Assembly: GCA_028711875.1 (NCBI GenBank)
Contig: JAQTRJ010000104.1
Span: forward strand, 1-7,163
From: a bacterium
GTDB lineage: Bacteria; Electryoneota; RPQS01
Length of the DNA stretch: 7,163 nt
Direction of reading: 5' to 3'
The number at the start of each line of letters is the position of its first letter. The first letter of the stretch is position 1. The translations under genes and the position numbers were made by a program. This document shows positions 1 to 5,520 of this stretch, piece by piece. The notes beneath the pieces are model-generated. The model was given only the letters and a program-made list of their open reading frames with translations, did not search any database and was not told where the DNA came from.

Positions 1-119
1 GCCAGGCGTTCCGTTTTTTTGTCAAGAATGACCGTCGCCCACTCGGCGAAATTCACGTCGCGCGCCGGCGCGGCCAGCGACGCGATCAGCAGCGCGAGCA
101 TCACGCAGAAATTTTTCAC
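1..119 (-). CDS. Secreted protein of unknown function, N-terminal fragment
   Basis: The reading frame opens with GTG at 119-117 and runs off the left edge, so only 39 complete codons are visible. The N-terminus (MKNFCVMLALLIASLAAPA, then RDVNFAEW) has a Lys, a hydrophobic core and an A-P-A site, which fits a Sec signal peptide cut near residue 19. The product is therefore probably exported to the periplasm or beyond. The mature part is too short to assign to a family. The GTG start is chosen because it overlaps the stop of the upstream transporter gene as GTGA and has a GGGAG Shine-Dalgarno sequence 10 bases upstream. The in-frame ATG at 101-99 has no such site. The overlap indicates cotranscription and translational coupling with the OPT transporter. 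A periplasmic partner is possible but is inference only. Confidence 0.7.
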   Translation of the reverse strand, partial: MKNFCVMLALLIASLAAPARDVNFAEWATVILDKKTERL

Positions 120-1957
120 ACCCAGCTTACTCCCAAAATGAGCAGAATCGCGACGACGACCATCATCAAGCCTTCACCGGCGATCAGTCCCGAAGCGAGT
201 GACGCGCCGTATTTGTCCACCGACTCGGCGTGCTTGCGATTATAGAGCCAGGTGAGGAACGAACCCAGCCACATCGAGAGCGACGAATACGGCGTGACCA
301 TGAAGGCGATGCCGAGCGCGATCGGCGACGGCAGCCACTTGCTGATTTTCTTGATGCGTCCCAGAAACGGCAGCGCGAAACCCACGATCGCGCCGACGAG
401 CGCGGCGGTCATGGCGTGCGGCGGGAGCGATTTGATGCCCTGCGCGAGCAGCAGCGCCATGGCGTGCCAGGCCATCACGGCGGGGCCGGCGAAATCGTCT
501 CCGGGAATTTCATAGGCGGCGGTGAGCAGGCGATAGACGGCCGCGGCGGTGAATACGCCGACGATCACGCCGCAGATCTGCGCGATCACTTGCCGCCGAA
601 TCGAAACCTTGAGCATGTAACCGGCTTTGAGATCGTGCATGAGATCGCCGGCCTGACTCGCGCCCGCCGCCGTGATGCCCGCCGTCATGAGATTCGTGGG
701 AATAAATCCCGGATGAAGCGCGCCGTAAATCACCTGCGTGATTTTCCCCATCGCGCCGACCGGATTGATGTCGGTTTCGCCCGTCGCGCGCACGGCGATC
801 GAGGCGATGAAGAACGAGAGCAGGACGGCCAGAATCGCCATCCAGATTGGAATGCCGAAATAGATGTGCGCGAGCGTGGTGGTGAGCGCGGTGGCGGCGA
901 CCATGCCCACCGCCCACCACTTTATCGGGAACGGATCGGGCGCGTCATCGGACTCGGCTTCGACCTGAGTTTTCTTCCCTTGCATCAGTTTCTTGAAGGA
1001 TGAAAACGTGTGGCCGATGACTTTATATTGCAGCGCGAGACTGGCGAATCCCGCGGCGACCATGCAGGCCACGCCCGGCCAGAGCAGCCAGCGGAAGGCG
1101 GTGGTGTAGATGCTGCGTTCGGGGCAGGTGATGATGTTGATGTCGAAGAGAATCGGCGCGCCGATGCCCCACGCCAGAATCGAACCGGCGAACAGCGACC
1201 AGCCGACTTTGGGTCCTATGAGCACGCCCGCGCCGAGCATCATCGGCGAGAGACTGACGCCCATGCGCAGCGAAGCCAACGTCGCGCCGAGAATGCCTAT
1301 GCTGGCGAGGCCGATGTCATCGAGTGAAAAATCGGCCAGATGCGTCAGACCGATGGGCTTGATGCTGAGCAGCATTTTAAGCCCGGCGGCGAACAGCGCG
1401 CCGAAGAGCAGCACGCGCGCTTTCTTCACGGCTTCCACGCCCGATGAATACATGGCCTTGATGGTTTCGGCGGCGGCCGTGCCGGTCGGGTAGCGGAGTT
1501 TTTCGCGCACGACCATCTGTTTGCGCAGCGGCACGGCGAAGAACACGCCGAGGAACGCCACCGAGACCGCCCAGATCACGAGCTGCCCGTAGGTGAGCAG
1601 ATGTCCCGCGCCCTCGGTTTGGCTGCGGTAGAGTTCCAGCGCGGGAATGCAGGCCACGAATCCGCCCGCCGAGGCCATCGTTCCGGCGGCGCTGCCGGCG
1701 GTGGCGGTGATGAGATTTTCCTTCGCCCCGTAAGCTCTATGAAGCATCCCGCTCATGCCTTTGAACAGCGCGAACGAAATCACGGCGGCGGTGATCGAAG
1801 CGCCGAACGTCCAGCCGATTTTGAGGCCGATGCAGACGTTGGACGCGCCGATCAGCGAGCCGACGAGAAGTCCCGAGAACACGGCGCGGAAGGTGAGTTC
1901 AGAGACTTGCGATTCGGATTTCATCGAGGATTTCGGAGGCTTGGAAGCAGCAGCCAT
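116..1957 (-). CDS. OPT-family oligopeptide (or metal-chelate) transporter
   Basis: A complete 613-residue polytopic inner-membrane protein of the OPT (oligopeptide transporter) family, whose members are proton-driven importers. Visible family signatures are NVCIGLKIGWTFGASI (40-55), NLITATAGSAAGTMASAGG (81-99), a YPTGTAAAETIKA motif (156-168), ATGETDINPVGAMGKITQ (391-408), AGDLMHDLKAGYMLK (436-450) and a C-terminal SGLIAGEG motif (589-596). Hydrophobic segments fill most of the length, with a polar loop at about 320-345. Length is normal for prokaryotic members. The ATG at 1957-1955 has AGGA 9 bases upstream, and the residues after it are a typical polar cytoplasmic tail. The stop TGA overlaps the GTG of the next gene. 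The family includes a peptide branch and a yellow-stripe-like metal-chelate branch. The sequence alone does not decide the substrate, but divergence from feoAB makes a metal-related role worth considering. No convincing promoter was found in the repeat-rich upstream region. Confidence 0.93.
   Translation of the reverse strand: MAAASKPPKSSMKSESQVSELTFRAVFSGLLVGSLIGASNVCIGLKIGWTFGASITAAVISFALFKGMSGMLHRAYGAKENLITATAGSAAGTMASAGGFVACIPALELYRSQTEGAGHLLTYGQLVIWAVSVAFLGVFFAVPLRKQMVVREKLRYPTGTAAAETIKAMYSSGVEAVKKARVLLFGALFAAGLKMLLSIKPIGLTHLADFSLDDIGLASIGILGATLASLRMGVSLSPMMLGAGVLIGPKVGWSLFAGSILAWGIGAPILFDINIITCPERSIYTTAFRWLLWPGVACMVAAGFASLALQYKVIGHTFSSFKKLMQGKKTQVEAESDDAPDPFPIKWWAVGMVAATALTTTLAHIYFGIPIWMAILAVLLSFFIASIAVRATGETDINPVGAMGKITQVIYGALHPGFIPTNLMTAGITAAGASQAGDLMHDLKAGYMLKVSIRRQVIAQICGVIVGVFTAAAVYRLLTAAYEIPGDDFAGPAVMAWHAMALLLAQGIKSLPPHAMTAALVGAIVGFALPFLGRIKKISKWLPSPIALGIAFMVTPYSSLSMWLGSFLTWLYNRKHAESVDKYGASLASGLIAGEGLMMVVVAILLILGVSWV
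130..134 (-). promoter_or_regulatory. Ribosome binding site inside the transporter 3' end
   Basis: On the minus strand this reads GGGAG, 10 bases before the GTG at 119-117. It lies within the last codons of the OPT gene. It supports the GTG start over the later ATG and shows that the downstream gene has its own site despite the 4-base overlap. Confidence 0.5.
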
Positions 1958-2013
1958 GAGGTGTCATCCTGTGGTTGTATGTTGGAAAAGCTGAAAGCAG
2001 AAATCGGAAAGAA

Positions 2014-2047
2014 TCCCCCTTTGATTCCCCTCTTTTTCAAAGGGGGA
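2014..2047. repeat. G-run palindromic repeat, hairpin 1
   Basis: A perfect 11-base-pair inverted repeat: TCCCCCTTTGA at 2014-2024 and TCAAAGGGGGA at 2037-2047, separated by 12 bases that contain TTCCCCTC. It sits just beyond the 5' end of the OPT gene and has the look of the short C-run/G-run palindromes scattered between genes in many bacterial genomes. It could also fold in the OPT leader if transcription starts upstream. Confidence 0.7.
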
Positions 2048-2071
2048 AGGCAAGAAGCGATCGCCCTCCTC

Positions 2072-2090
2072 CCCCCTTAGAATAAGGGGG
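2072..2090. repeat. G-run palindromic repeat, hairpin 2
   Basis: A perfect 8-base-pair stem, CCCCCTTA (2072-2079) and TAAGGGGG (2083-2090), with a GAA triloop. It lies about 25 bases from the first G-run hairpin, and its right arm runs directly into the first copy of the 24-base direct repeat. Confidence 0.65.
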
Positions 2091-2107
2091 ACGCATGCCT
2101 CGGCGAA
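2084..2107. repeat. 24-base direct repeat, copy 1
   Basis: The core is GGGGGACGCATGCCTCGGCG, flanked by AA on each side. It is identical over all 24 bases to copy 3 at 2281-2304 and shares 19 bases with copy 2. The orientation is the same in all copies. Copies 1 and 3 bracket about 170 bases. There is no regular spacing, so it is not a CRISPR array. Confidence 0.8.
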
Positions 2108-2122
2108 GACTTTTTTCCCTGG

Positions 2123-2141
2123 GGCGGGCCTCCGGCCCGCC
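2123..2141. repeat. GC-rich perfect hairpin
   Basis: GGCGGGCC (2123-2130) and GGCCCGCC (2134-2141) form an 8-base-pair stem with a TCC loop. A weaker dyad, GTCGG/CCGAC at 2146-2165, follows directly. On the minus strand the stem is followed by GCCCCAGGGAAAAAAGTC, with no T tract, so an intrinsic terminator for that strand is not supported. It is best read as another dispersed GC hairpin within the repeat mosaic. Confidence 0.55.
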
Positions 2142-2256
2142 AAGCGTCGGGGTCGAGCCACCGACCCAGGACGTTTCACCAAGCGAAGTCAGTTTATCCG
2201 GCGCACGGCCCTTCACTTTGTTCGAGGGCGCAGCGCTACGAGGATTCCGGGCACGC

Positions 2257-2275
2257 GGGGACGCATGCCTCGGCG
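2257..2275. repeat. 24-base direct repeat, partial copy 2
   Basis: Nineteen bases, GGGGACGCATGCCTCGGCG, match the core of copies 1 and 3. The flanking bases differ on both sides. It lies only 24 bases upstream of copy 3 (start to start), unlike the long gap from copy 1. Confidence 0.75.
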
Positions 2276-2280
2276 CGAGA

Positions 2281-2304
2281 AAGGGGGACGCATGCCTCGG
2301 CGAA
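2281..2304. repeat. 24-base direct repeat, copy 3
   Basis: Exact 24-base match to copy 1 at 2084-2107. Its last two bases (AA) are also the first two of the Fur-box-like core that follows. Confidence 0.8.
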
Positions 2305-2318
2305 TGATAATCATGAGT
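2300..2318. promoter_or_regulatory. Fur-box-like sequence
   Basis: Positions 2303-2314 read AATGATAATCAT. This is identical to the central 12 bases of the classical Fur consensus GATAATGATAATCATTATC, and the aligned 19 bases match at 14 positions. The site lies between the divergent OPT and feoA genes, about 340 bases from each start. Fur (ferric uptake regulator) commonly represses feoAB. However, the site is far from the feoA promoter and abuts two repeat elements, so it may be a chance product of them. Confidence 0.35.
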
Positions 2319-2378
2319 CACTAGGCGGGACGCTCCTGCGTCCCGAAGCTGCCGCACGCGGGAGCGTGCGGCCTAGTG
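2319..2378. repeat. BIME-like pair of inverted REP-like hairpin units
   Basis: Two copies of a roughly 28-base unit lie head to head. Each begins with CACTAGGC (2319-2326 on plus, 2378-2371 on minus) followed by a hairpin with the shared core ACGCTCC-GCGT. Arm 1 pairs CGGGACGC with GCGTCCCG (2326-2333 and 2338-2345, loop TCCT). Arm 2 pairs GCCGCACGC with GCGTGCGGC (2351-2359 and 2364-2372, loop GGGA). The outer CACTAG/CTAGTG can also pair, giving a three-way junction. The units match at 22 of 28 positions, and two stem pairs differ by compensating G-C to C-G swaps. The layout is that of bacterial interspersed mosaic elements, which RAYT transposases (TnpA-REP) are thought to mobilise. No such transposase is in the window. 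Confidence 0.7.
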
Positions 2379-2387
2379 GTTGTACAG

Positions 2388-2435
2388 ATCACTCCCCTTA
2401 ATCCCCCCGTAAACGGGGGAAATTATCAGAGTGAT
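2388..2435. repeat. Nested G-run palindrome
   Basis: Three nested paired segments are visible: ATCACTC (2388-2394) with GAGTGAT (2429-2435), TAAT (2399-2402) with ATTA (2422-2425), and CCCCCG (2404-2409) with CGGGGG (2414-2419) around a TAAA loop. It could form a long imperfect hairpin with small internal loops. There is no T tract on either side, so it is not a canonical terminator. It resembles the other C-run/G-run hairpins here. Confidence 0.6.
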
Positions 2436-2536
2436 TTCCAATATCATGAAAATCCCGTCCAATGTCAAAGCTTTACCTGAGACGCACAAATTCCCGCGAA
2501 TAACGCCTCCGCAGGAGAGCTTGTGAAGTTCTTCTC

Positions 2537-2565
2537 TTGACTCGGCGGCCTTGATTGCCTATATT
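2537..2565 (+). promoter_or_regulatory. Sigma-70-type promoter of the feo operon
   Basis: TTGACT at 2537-2542 and TATATT at 2560-2565 are separated by 17 bases, the optimal spacing for a housekeeping-sigma promoter. Transcription would start near 2572, giving an 80-base leader before feoA that contains the 10-4-10 palindrome. No other pair in the 2436-2653 stretch is as good. Confidence 0.6.
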
Positions 2566-2588
2566 TAGATGCTTCTTTCTTTTTAACC

Positions 2589-2612
2589 AAATGTTAGATA
2601 ATTCTAACATTT
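2589..2612. promoter_or_regulatory. Perfect 10-4-10 palindrome, putative operator of the feo operon
   Basis: AAATGTTAGA (2589-2598) and TCTAACATTT (2603-2612) are exact inverted repeats around TAAT. The site lies about 17-40 bases downstream of the predicted transcription start and 41 bases before the feoA ATG, a typical place for a repressor to block a promoter. The AT-rich symmetric arms suit a dimeric regulator. The TTAG/CTAA elements recall DtxR/IdeR-type sites, but the 6-base spacing between them does not fit that consensus, and the site does not fit Fur either. A weak RNA hairpin in the leader is the alternative. The regulator is unknown. Confidence 0.6.
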
Positions 2613-2653
2613 AGCTGATTCATAACAGTTGTGTTTGCTGATGTTGGTGTAAT

Positions 2654-2959
2654 ATGACAACGATAGATACCCCGCTGACCGCCAATTTTTCGATCCATTC
2701 CTGCGCTGTTTCCCTCGCCGGTATGCCTCTCGGAACGCGCTTTCGCGTGATCGCGATTGACGAAACCCGCGAAAGCCTCCTTCGGCTCATGGAAATGGGA
2801 CTGATTCCGGGTGTGGAAGGATTACTCGAACGCACCGCCCCGCTGGGAACGCCACTCTCGCTCCGCCTGCCCGGCTGCACGCTGGCCGTCCGCCGTGACG
2901 ACGCCGAGTGCATCCGGGTCATTCCCCTCGATCCCCCGACGAACAACACTCCCGATTGA
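2654..2959 (+). CDS. feoA: FeoA, ferrous iron transport accessory protein
   Basis: A complete 101-residue small cytoplasmic protein with an SH3-like fold, thought to bind and modulate FeoB. The FeoA core runs from about residue 21 (LAGMPLGTRFRVIAI) through the conserved MEMGLIPGVEGLLER segment (about 47-61) to the closing strand TLAVRRDDAECIRV. A roughly 20-residue N-terminal extension precedes the core. The usual family length is about 75-85, so this one is slightly long. The ATG at 2654 is the first start after the promoter and leader. Its Shine-Dalgarno is weak (GGTG only). The alternative ATG at 2723 has none either and would cut close to the core. The gene is first in the feoA-feoB-small protein operon, ending two bases before the preferred feoB start. 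Confidence 0.92.
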   Translation: MTTIDTPLTANFSIHSCAVSLAGMPLGTRFRVIAIDETRESLLRLMEMGLIPGVEGLLERTAPLGTPLSLRLPGCTLAVRRDDAECIRVIPLDPPTNNTPD

Positions 2960-2961
2960 CC

Positions 2962-5193
2962 GTGTCGTTGCCCGCCAAGAGTCCCGTATCCGCTCTCTGT
3001 AAACGGCGGCTGATTGCCATTGCCGGCAATCCCAACGCGGGGAAAACGACGCTGTTCAACGCGCTGACTGGCGCGCGGCAGAAGGTCAGCAACTATCCCG
3101 GCGTGACCGTCGAGCGCAAGGCCGGTCAGCTCAAGCTCGCCGCCGGTGAGACGGTGGACGTGGTGGATCTGCCCGGCTGCTACAGTCTGGCCGCGCGTTC
3201 GCCGGAAGAACAGATCGCCCACGACGTGATTCTGGGCGAGATGCCGGGCGAGCCGAAGCCCGATCTGGTGATCGTGGTCGTGGACGCGTCCAATCTCGAA
3301 CGGAATCTTTTTTTAACCTCGCAGCTGCTCGATCTGAAGATTCCGATTATCGTGGCGCTGAACATGATGGACGTCGCCCGCGAGCAGGGACGGAAAGTGT
3401 CGGCGGAAAAACTCGCGGCGGCCTTGGGCTGTCCGGTCGTGCCGCTGGTCGCGCGGCGCGGCGAAGGAATCCACGACTTGCTCCATCTGATCGGCGCGCG
3501 CCCGACCGGCGAATGCGCGTGCGGAGGAGTTCCCCGCTTCATTGACTGTCTGCCGCCCGCGCTCGAACCGTCGGTGCAGGCGCTGGCCGAGGGACTCGTC
3601 AGCAGCGGTCACGCGCAGCGGGAAACCGCGCGCGGCGAAGCGCTGTGGCTGCTGGTCTCGTCGCTGGAAGGCGATGACGCGGCGCGGATCTCGCCCGCTT
3701 TGAGCGCGCTCGCGCGGCGCGTGCTGAACGAATATCAGCTCACGCCGCGGCAGGTGCGGGCCATCGAGACCAGCGCCCGCTATCAATACCTGAACGACGT
3801 CATGTGCCGGGGCGTGGCCGAAGGCAAGCACCGCCCGAGCCGGTTCACGGATCGTCTCGACGGCGTGCTGCTCCATAAGGTCTGGGGGCCGATCTCCTTT
3901 CTGTTGGTCATGGCGTTCGTTTTTCAGTCCATTTTCTCGTGGGCGTCGCCGGCGATGGACGGGATCGAGAGTCTCATGACCGCTCTGGCCGCGCTCGTCG
4001 GCGATCTGCTGCCGGACGGCATGTTCAAGGAGATGCTGCTCGAGGGCGCGGTGGCGGGCGTCGGCAACGTGCTCGTGTTTTTGCCGCAGATTCTCATTCT
4101 GTTTTTGTTCATCGGCTTTCTCGAGGACGTGGGCTACATGGCGCGGGCGGCGTTTCTCATGGATCGGATTATGGCTCGCGTCGGACTCGACGGCCGCGCG
4201 TTCTTGCCGCTGCTTTCAAGCTTCGCCTGCGCGATTCCGGGGATCATGGCCACGCGCACCATCGCCGCGCGGAAAGACCGCTTGGTGACGATTCTCGTCG
4301 CTCCGCTCATGTCGTGCAGCGCGCGCCTGCCGGTCTATACGCTGATCATCGGCACGGTGTTCACCGCCGAGCAGCGGCTGTTCGGGGTCTATCCGATCGG
4401 CGGACTGATGCTGCTCGGAATGTATTTCTTCTCGATCGTGGCCGGAATCACGATGGCCGCGCTGTTCAAGCGCACGGTGCTGCGCAGTCCGCGGCCGCCG
4501 CTCTTGCTCGAACTTCCCTCGTACAAACTCCCGTCGCTGAAATCGGTGCTGCTCAATCTCTACGACCGCGCGCGGCTGTTCGTGATTCGCGCGGGCACGG
4601 TGATTCTGGCGGCGACGATCATTCTCTGGGCGCTGATGCACGTCCCCGTCGGCCATCAGGATTTTTCCGGTTTCGAGCAGCGGCGGCTTTCGATTCGTTC
4701 CGAACCCGCGCTTGACGATGCCGGGCGGAACATGCTGCTGCAGTTCGTTCAGTCGGAAGAAGACGCGGCGCGGGTGCAGCAGACGCTGGCGGGGAAAATG
4801 GGAAAACTCATCGAGCCGGTGATCGCGCCCTTAGGATTCGACTGGAAAATCGGCGTGGGAATTATCGCGAGCTTTGCCGCCCGCGAAGTCTTCGTCAGCG
4901 GACTCTCGGTGGTTCACGGAGTGGGCGGATCGGATGAGGAGACGTCGTCGCTGCGCGATGCGCTGCGCGGCGAGCGGCGGACCGACGGCTCGCTCATGTT
5001 CACGCCGCTGCTTGGACTCTCGATTCTCGTGTTTTTCGTGCTCGCCTGTCAGTGCGTCTCGACGGTGGCCATCGTCCGCCGCGAAACCGGCGGCTGGCGC
5101 TGGCCGGCGTTTATGATCGCCTACATGACCGCGCTCGCGTGGCTGGGCAGCTTCGCGGTCTATCAGGGCGGAAGGCTGCTGGGATTTTCCTAA
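2962..5193 (+). CDS. feoB: FeoB, Fe(II) transporter with N-terminal GTPase
   Basis: The inner-membrane ferrous iron permease. From the GTG at 2962 it is 743 residues, a normal length. The N-terminal G domain shows G1 GNPNAGKT (22-29, including the Asn linked to K+ activation), the G2 region NYPGVTVE (44-51), G3 DLPGCYSL (69-76) and G4 NMMD (134-137). A helical linker follows, then the polytopic core with the two Cys-containing gate motifs SFACAIPGIMATR (Cys423) and MSCSARLP (Cys452), and IIASFAAREVFVSG near the end. All key elements are intact. The frame stays open upstream to a GTG at 2908, but that start would overlap feoA by 52 bases and add residues with no family match. A TTG at 2956 overlaps the feoA stop as TTGA and is a second candidate (745 residues). 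None has a clear Shine-Dalgarno, so the start is uncertain while the gene is not. Confidence 0.97.
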   Translation: MSLPAKSPVSALCKRRLIAIAGNPNAGKTTLFNALTGARQKVSNYPGVTVERKAGQLKLAAGETVDVVDLPGCYSLAARSPEEQIAHDVILGEMPGEPKPDLVIVVVDASNLERNLFLTSQLLDLKIPIIVALNMMDVAREQGRKVSAEKLAAALGCPVVPLVARRGEGIHDLLHLIGARPTGECACGGVPRFIDCLPPALEPSVQALAEGLVSSGHAQRETARGEALWLLVSSLEGDDAARISPALSALARRVLNEYQLTPRQVRAIETSARYQYLNDVMCRGVAEGKHRPSRFTDRLDGVLLHKVWGPISFLLVMAFVFQSIFSWASPAMDGIESLMTALAALVGDLLPDGMFKEMLLEGAVAGVGNVLVFLPQILILFLFIGFLEDVGYMARAAFLMDRIMARVGLDGRAFLPLLSSFACAIPGIMATRTIAARKDRLVTILVAPLMSCSARLPVYTLIIGTVFTAEQRLFGVYPIGGLMLLGMYFFSIVAGITMAALFKRTVLRSPRPPLLLELPSYKLPSLKSVLLNLYDRARLFVIRAGTVILAATIILWALMHVPVGHQDFSGFEQRRLSIRSEPALDDAGRNMLLQFVQSEEDAARVQQTLAGKMGKLIEPVIAPLGFDWKIGVGIIASFAAREVFVSGLSVVHGVGGSDEETSSLRDALRGERRTDGSLMFTPLLGLSILVFFVLACQCVSTVAIVRRETGGWRWPAFMIAYMTALAWLGSFAVYQGGRLLGFS

Positions 5194-5194
5194 C

Positions 5195-5371
5195 ATGCCC
5201 GAATTCCTCGATTATCTCTTAGTGATTCTGTCGGTCGCCGCGGCGCTCGCCTATTTGATCGTGCGTAAAATTCGCAAGACGCGCCGCCTCGCCCGCGACT
5301 GGGCAACCGGCCGCGCCGAGCGCTGCGATTCCTGTCCGGTGATCGAGATTCGCCGCCGCGGTCACGGATGA
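5195..5371 (+). CDS. FeoB-associated Cys-rich small membrane protein
   Basis: A 58-residue protein beginning one base after the feoB stop. It has a short N-terminus (MPEFLDY), one hydrophobic span (about 8-23, LLVILSVAAALAYLIV), a strongly basic segment (RKIRKTRRLAR), then a CDSC motif (Cys44 and Cys47) and a basic tail. The small size, single span, CxxC motif and place right after feoB match the FeoB-associated Cys-rich membrane protein family (PF12669 type), whose exact role is unknown. The paired cysteines on the positively charged, presumably cytoplasmic side could bind iron or a cluster. It is the last gene of the operon and probably coupled to feoB, since its own ribosome site is weak (GGGA at about 11 bases). 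It is not a typical FeoC, which has a winged-helix fold. Confidence 0.75.
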   Translation: MPEFLDYLLVILSVAAALAYLIVRKIRKTRRLARDWATGRAERCDSCPVIEIRRRGHG

Positions 5372-5402
5372 GTTTGAAAGTCGCCCGGGAATTTACGAGA
5401 TG

Positions 5403-5444
5403 AAACCGCCGCGTAAGTGATTCACGCGGCGGTTTGATGTTTTT
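5403..5444 (+). terminator. Intrinsic terminator of the feo operon
   Basis: A perfect 12-base-pair GC-rich stem, AAACCGCCGCGT (5403-5414) and ACGCGGCGGTTT (5424-5435), has a 9-base loop and is followed by GATG and five Ts (5440-5444). It lies 32 bases after the stop of the small membrane protein gene. The opposite strand lacks a T tract, so it serves the plus-strand operon. Confidence 0.85.
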
Positions 5445-5466
5445 CGCAGGAAAATACTTTGCTTCT

Positions 5467-5488
5467 TTCCCCTCACTTTGTGGGGGGA
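5467..5488. repeat. G-run palindromic repeat at the convergent junction
   Basis: CCCCTCAC (5469-5476) and GTGGGGGG (5480-5487) pair around TTT with one G-T wobble. The skeleton TTCCCCTC, then 8 bases, then GGGGGA (5467-5488) matches the one in the repeat at 2025-2047, where the gap is 9. It lies between the feo terminator and the stop of the convergent gene, and a further GGGGGG run follows at 5494-5499. No T tract follows on the minus strand, so a terminator role for the convergent gene is not supported. Confidence 0.55.
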
Positions 5489-5520
5489 TGAAAGGGGGGT
5501 CTCTTCGGAATCGCCTCATA

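Larger units (their letters stand above)
1958..2653. other. Divergent intergenic region: repeat mosaic plus feo control region
   Basis: This roughly 700-base spacer separates the starts of the OPT gene and feoA. I see no credible gene in it. Positions 2014-2435 hold a succession of palindromes and direct repeats of several unrelated types, each listed separately. Positions 2436-2536 are plain unique sequence in which I recognise nothing. Positions 2537-2653 carry the feoA promoter, a palindrome and the leader. Minus-strand open frames across 1964-2357 are translations of the repeats, rich in Pro, Arg, Gly and Ser, and are not genes. Confidence 0.75.

Noticed and set aside
230..1003. Long plus-strand open frame opposite the OPT gene
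   Set aside because: The translation is extremely Arg/Gly/His/Asp-rich, as expected from the antisense of a GC-rich membrane protein gene, while the minus strand encodes a clear OPT protein.
2084..2304. CRISPR-like array
   Set aside because: There are only three repeat copies, with very unequal spacing (about 170 and 24 bases start to start) and no cas genes.
2037..2357. Minus-strand open frames of 72 and 106 codons across the repeat region
   Set aside because: Their translations follow the palindromes and direct repeats, are Pro/Arg/Gly/Ser-rich, show no domain and have no convincing ribosome site. They are products of repeat sequence.
2319..2378. tRNA-like cloverleaf
   Set aside because: It has only two arms plus a closing stem, no anticodon loop, no T-loop consensus and 4-base hairpin loops. 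A BIME-like element explains it.
2446..2526. 26-codon ATG frame in the spacer (MKIPSNVKALPETHK...)
   Set aside because: It has no ribosome site at proper distance and no recognisable feature, and it ends before the feo promoter. A chance frame is the simpler reading.
2566..2653. Riboswitch in the feoA leader
   Set aside because: The leader is short and AT-rich, and apart from the single palindrome I see no multi-stem architecture or known metal-sensing motif.
2908..2961. Upstream GTG start for feoB
   Set aside because: It would overlap feoA by 52 bases and add 18 residues with no FeoB similarity. Starts at 2956 or 2962 sit at the feoA stop and give a normal N-terminus.
3939..4715. 258-codon plus-strand frame inside feoB
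   Set aside because: It is an out-of-frame shadow, rich in Arg, Gly and Ala, entirely within the conserved FeoB membrane core.
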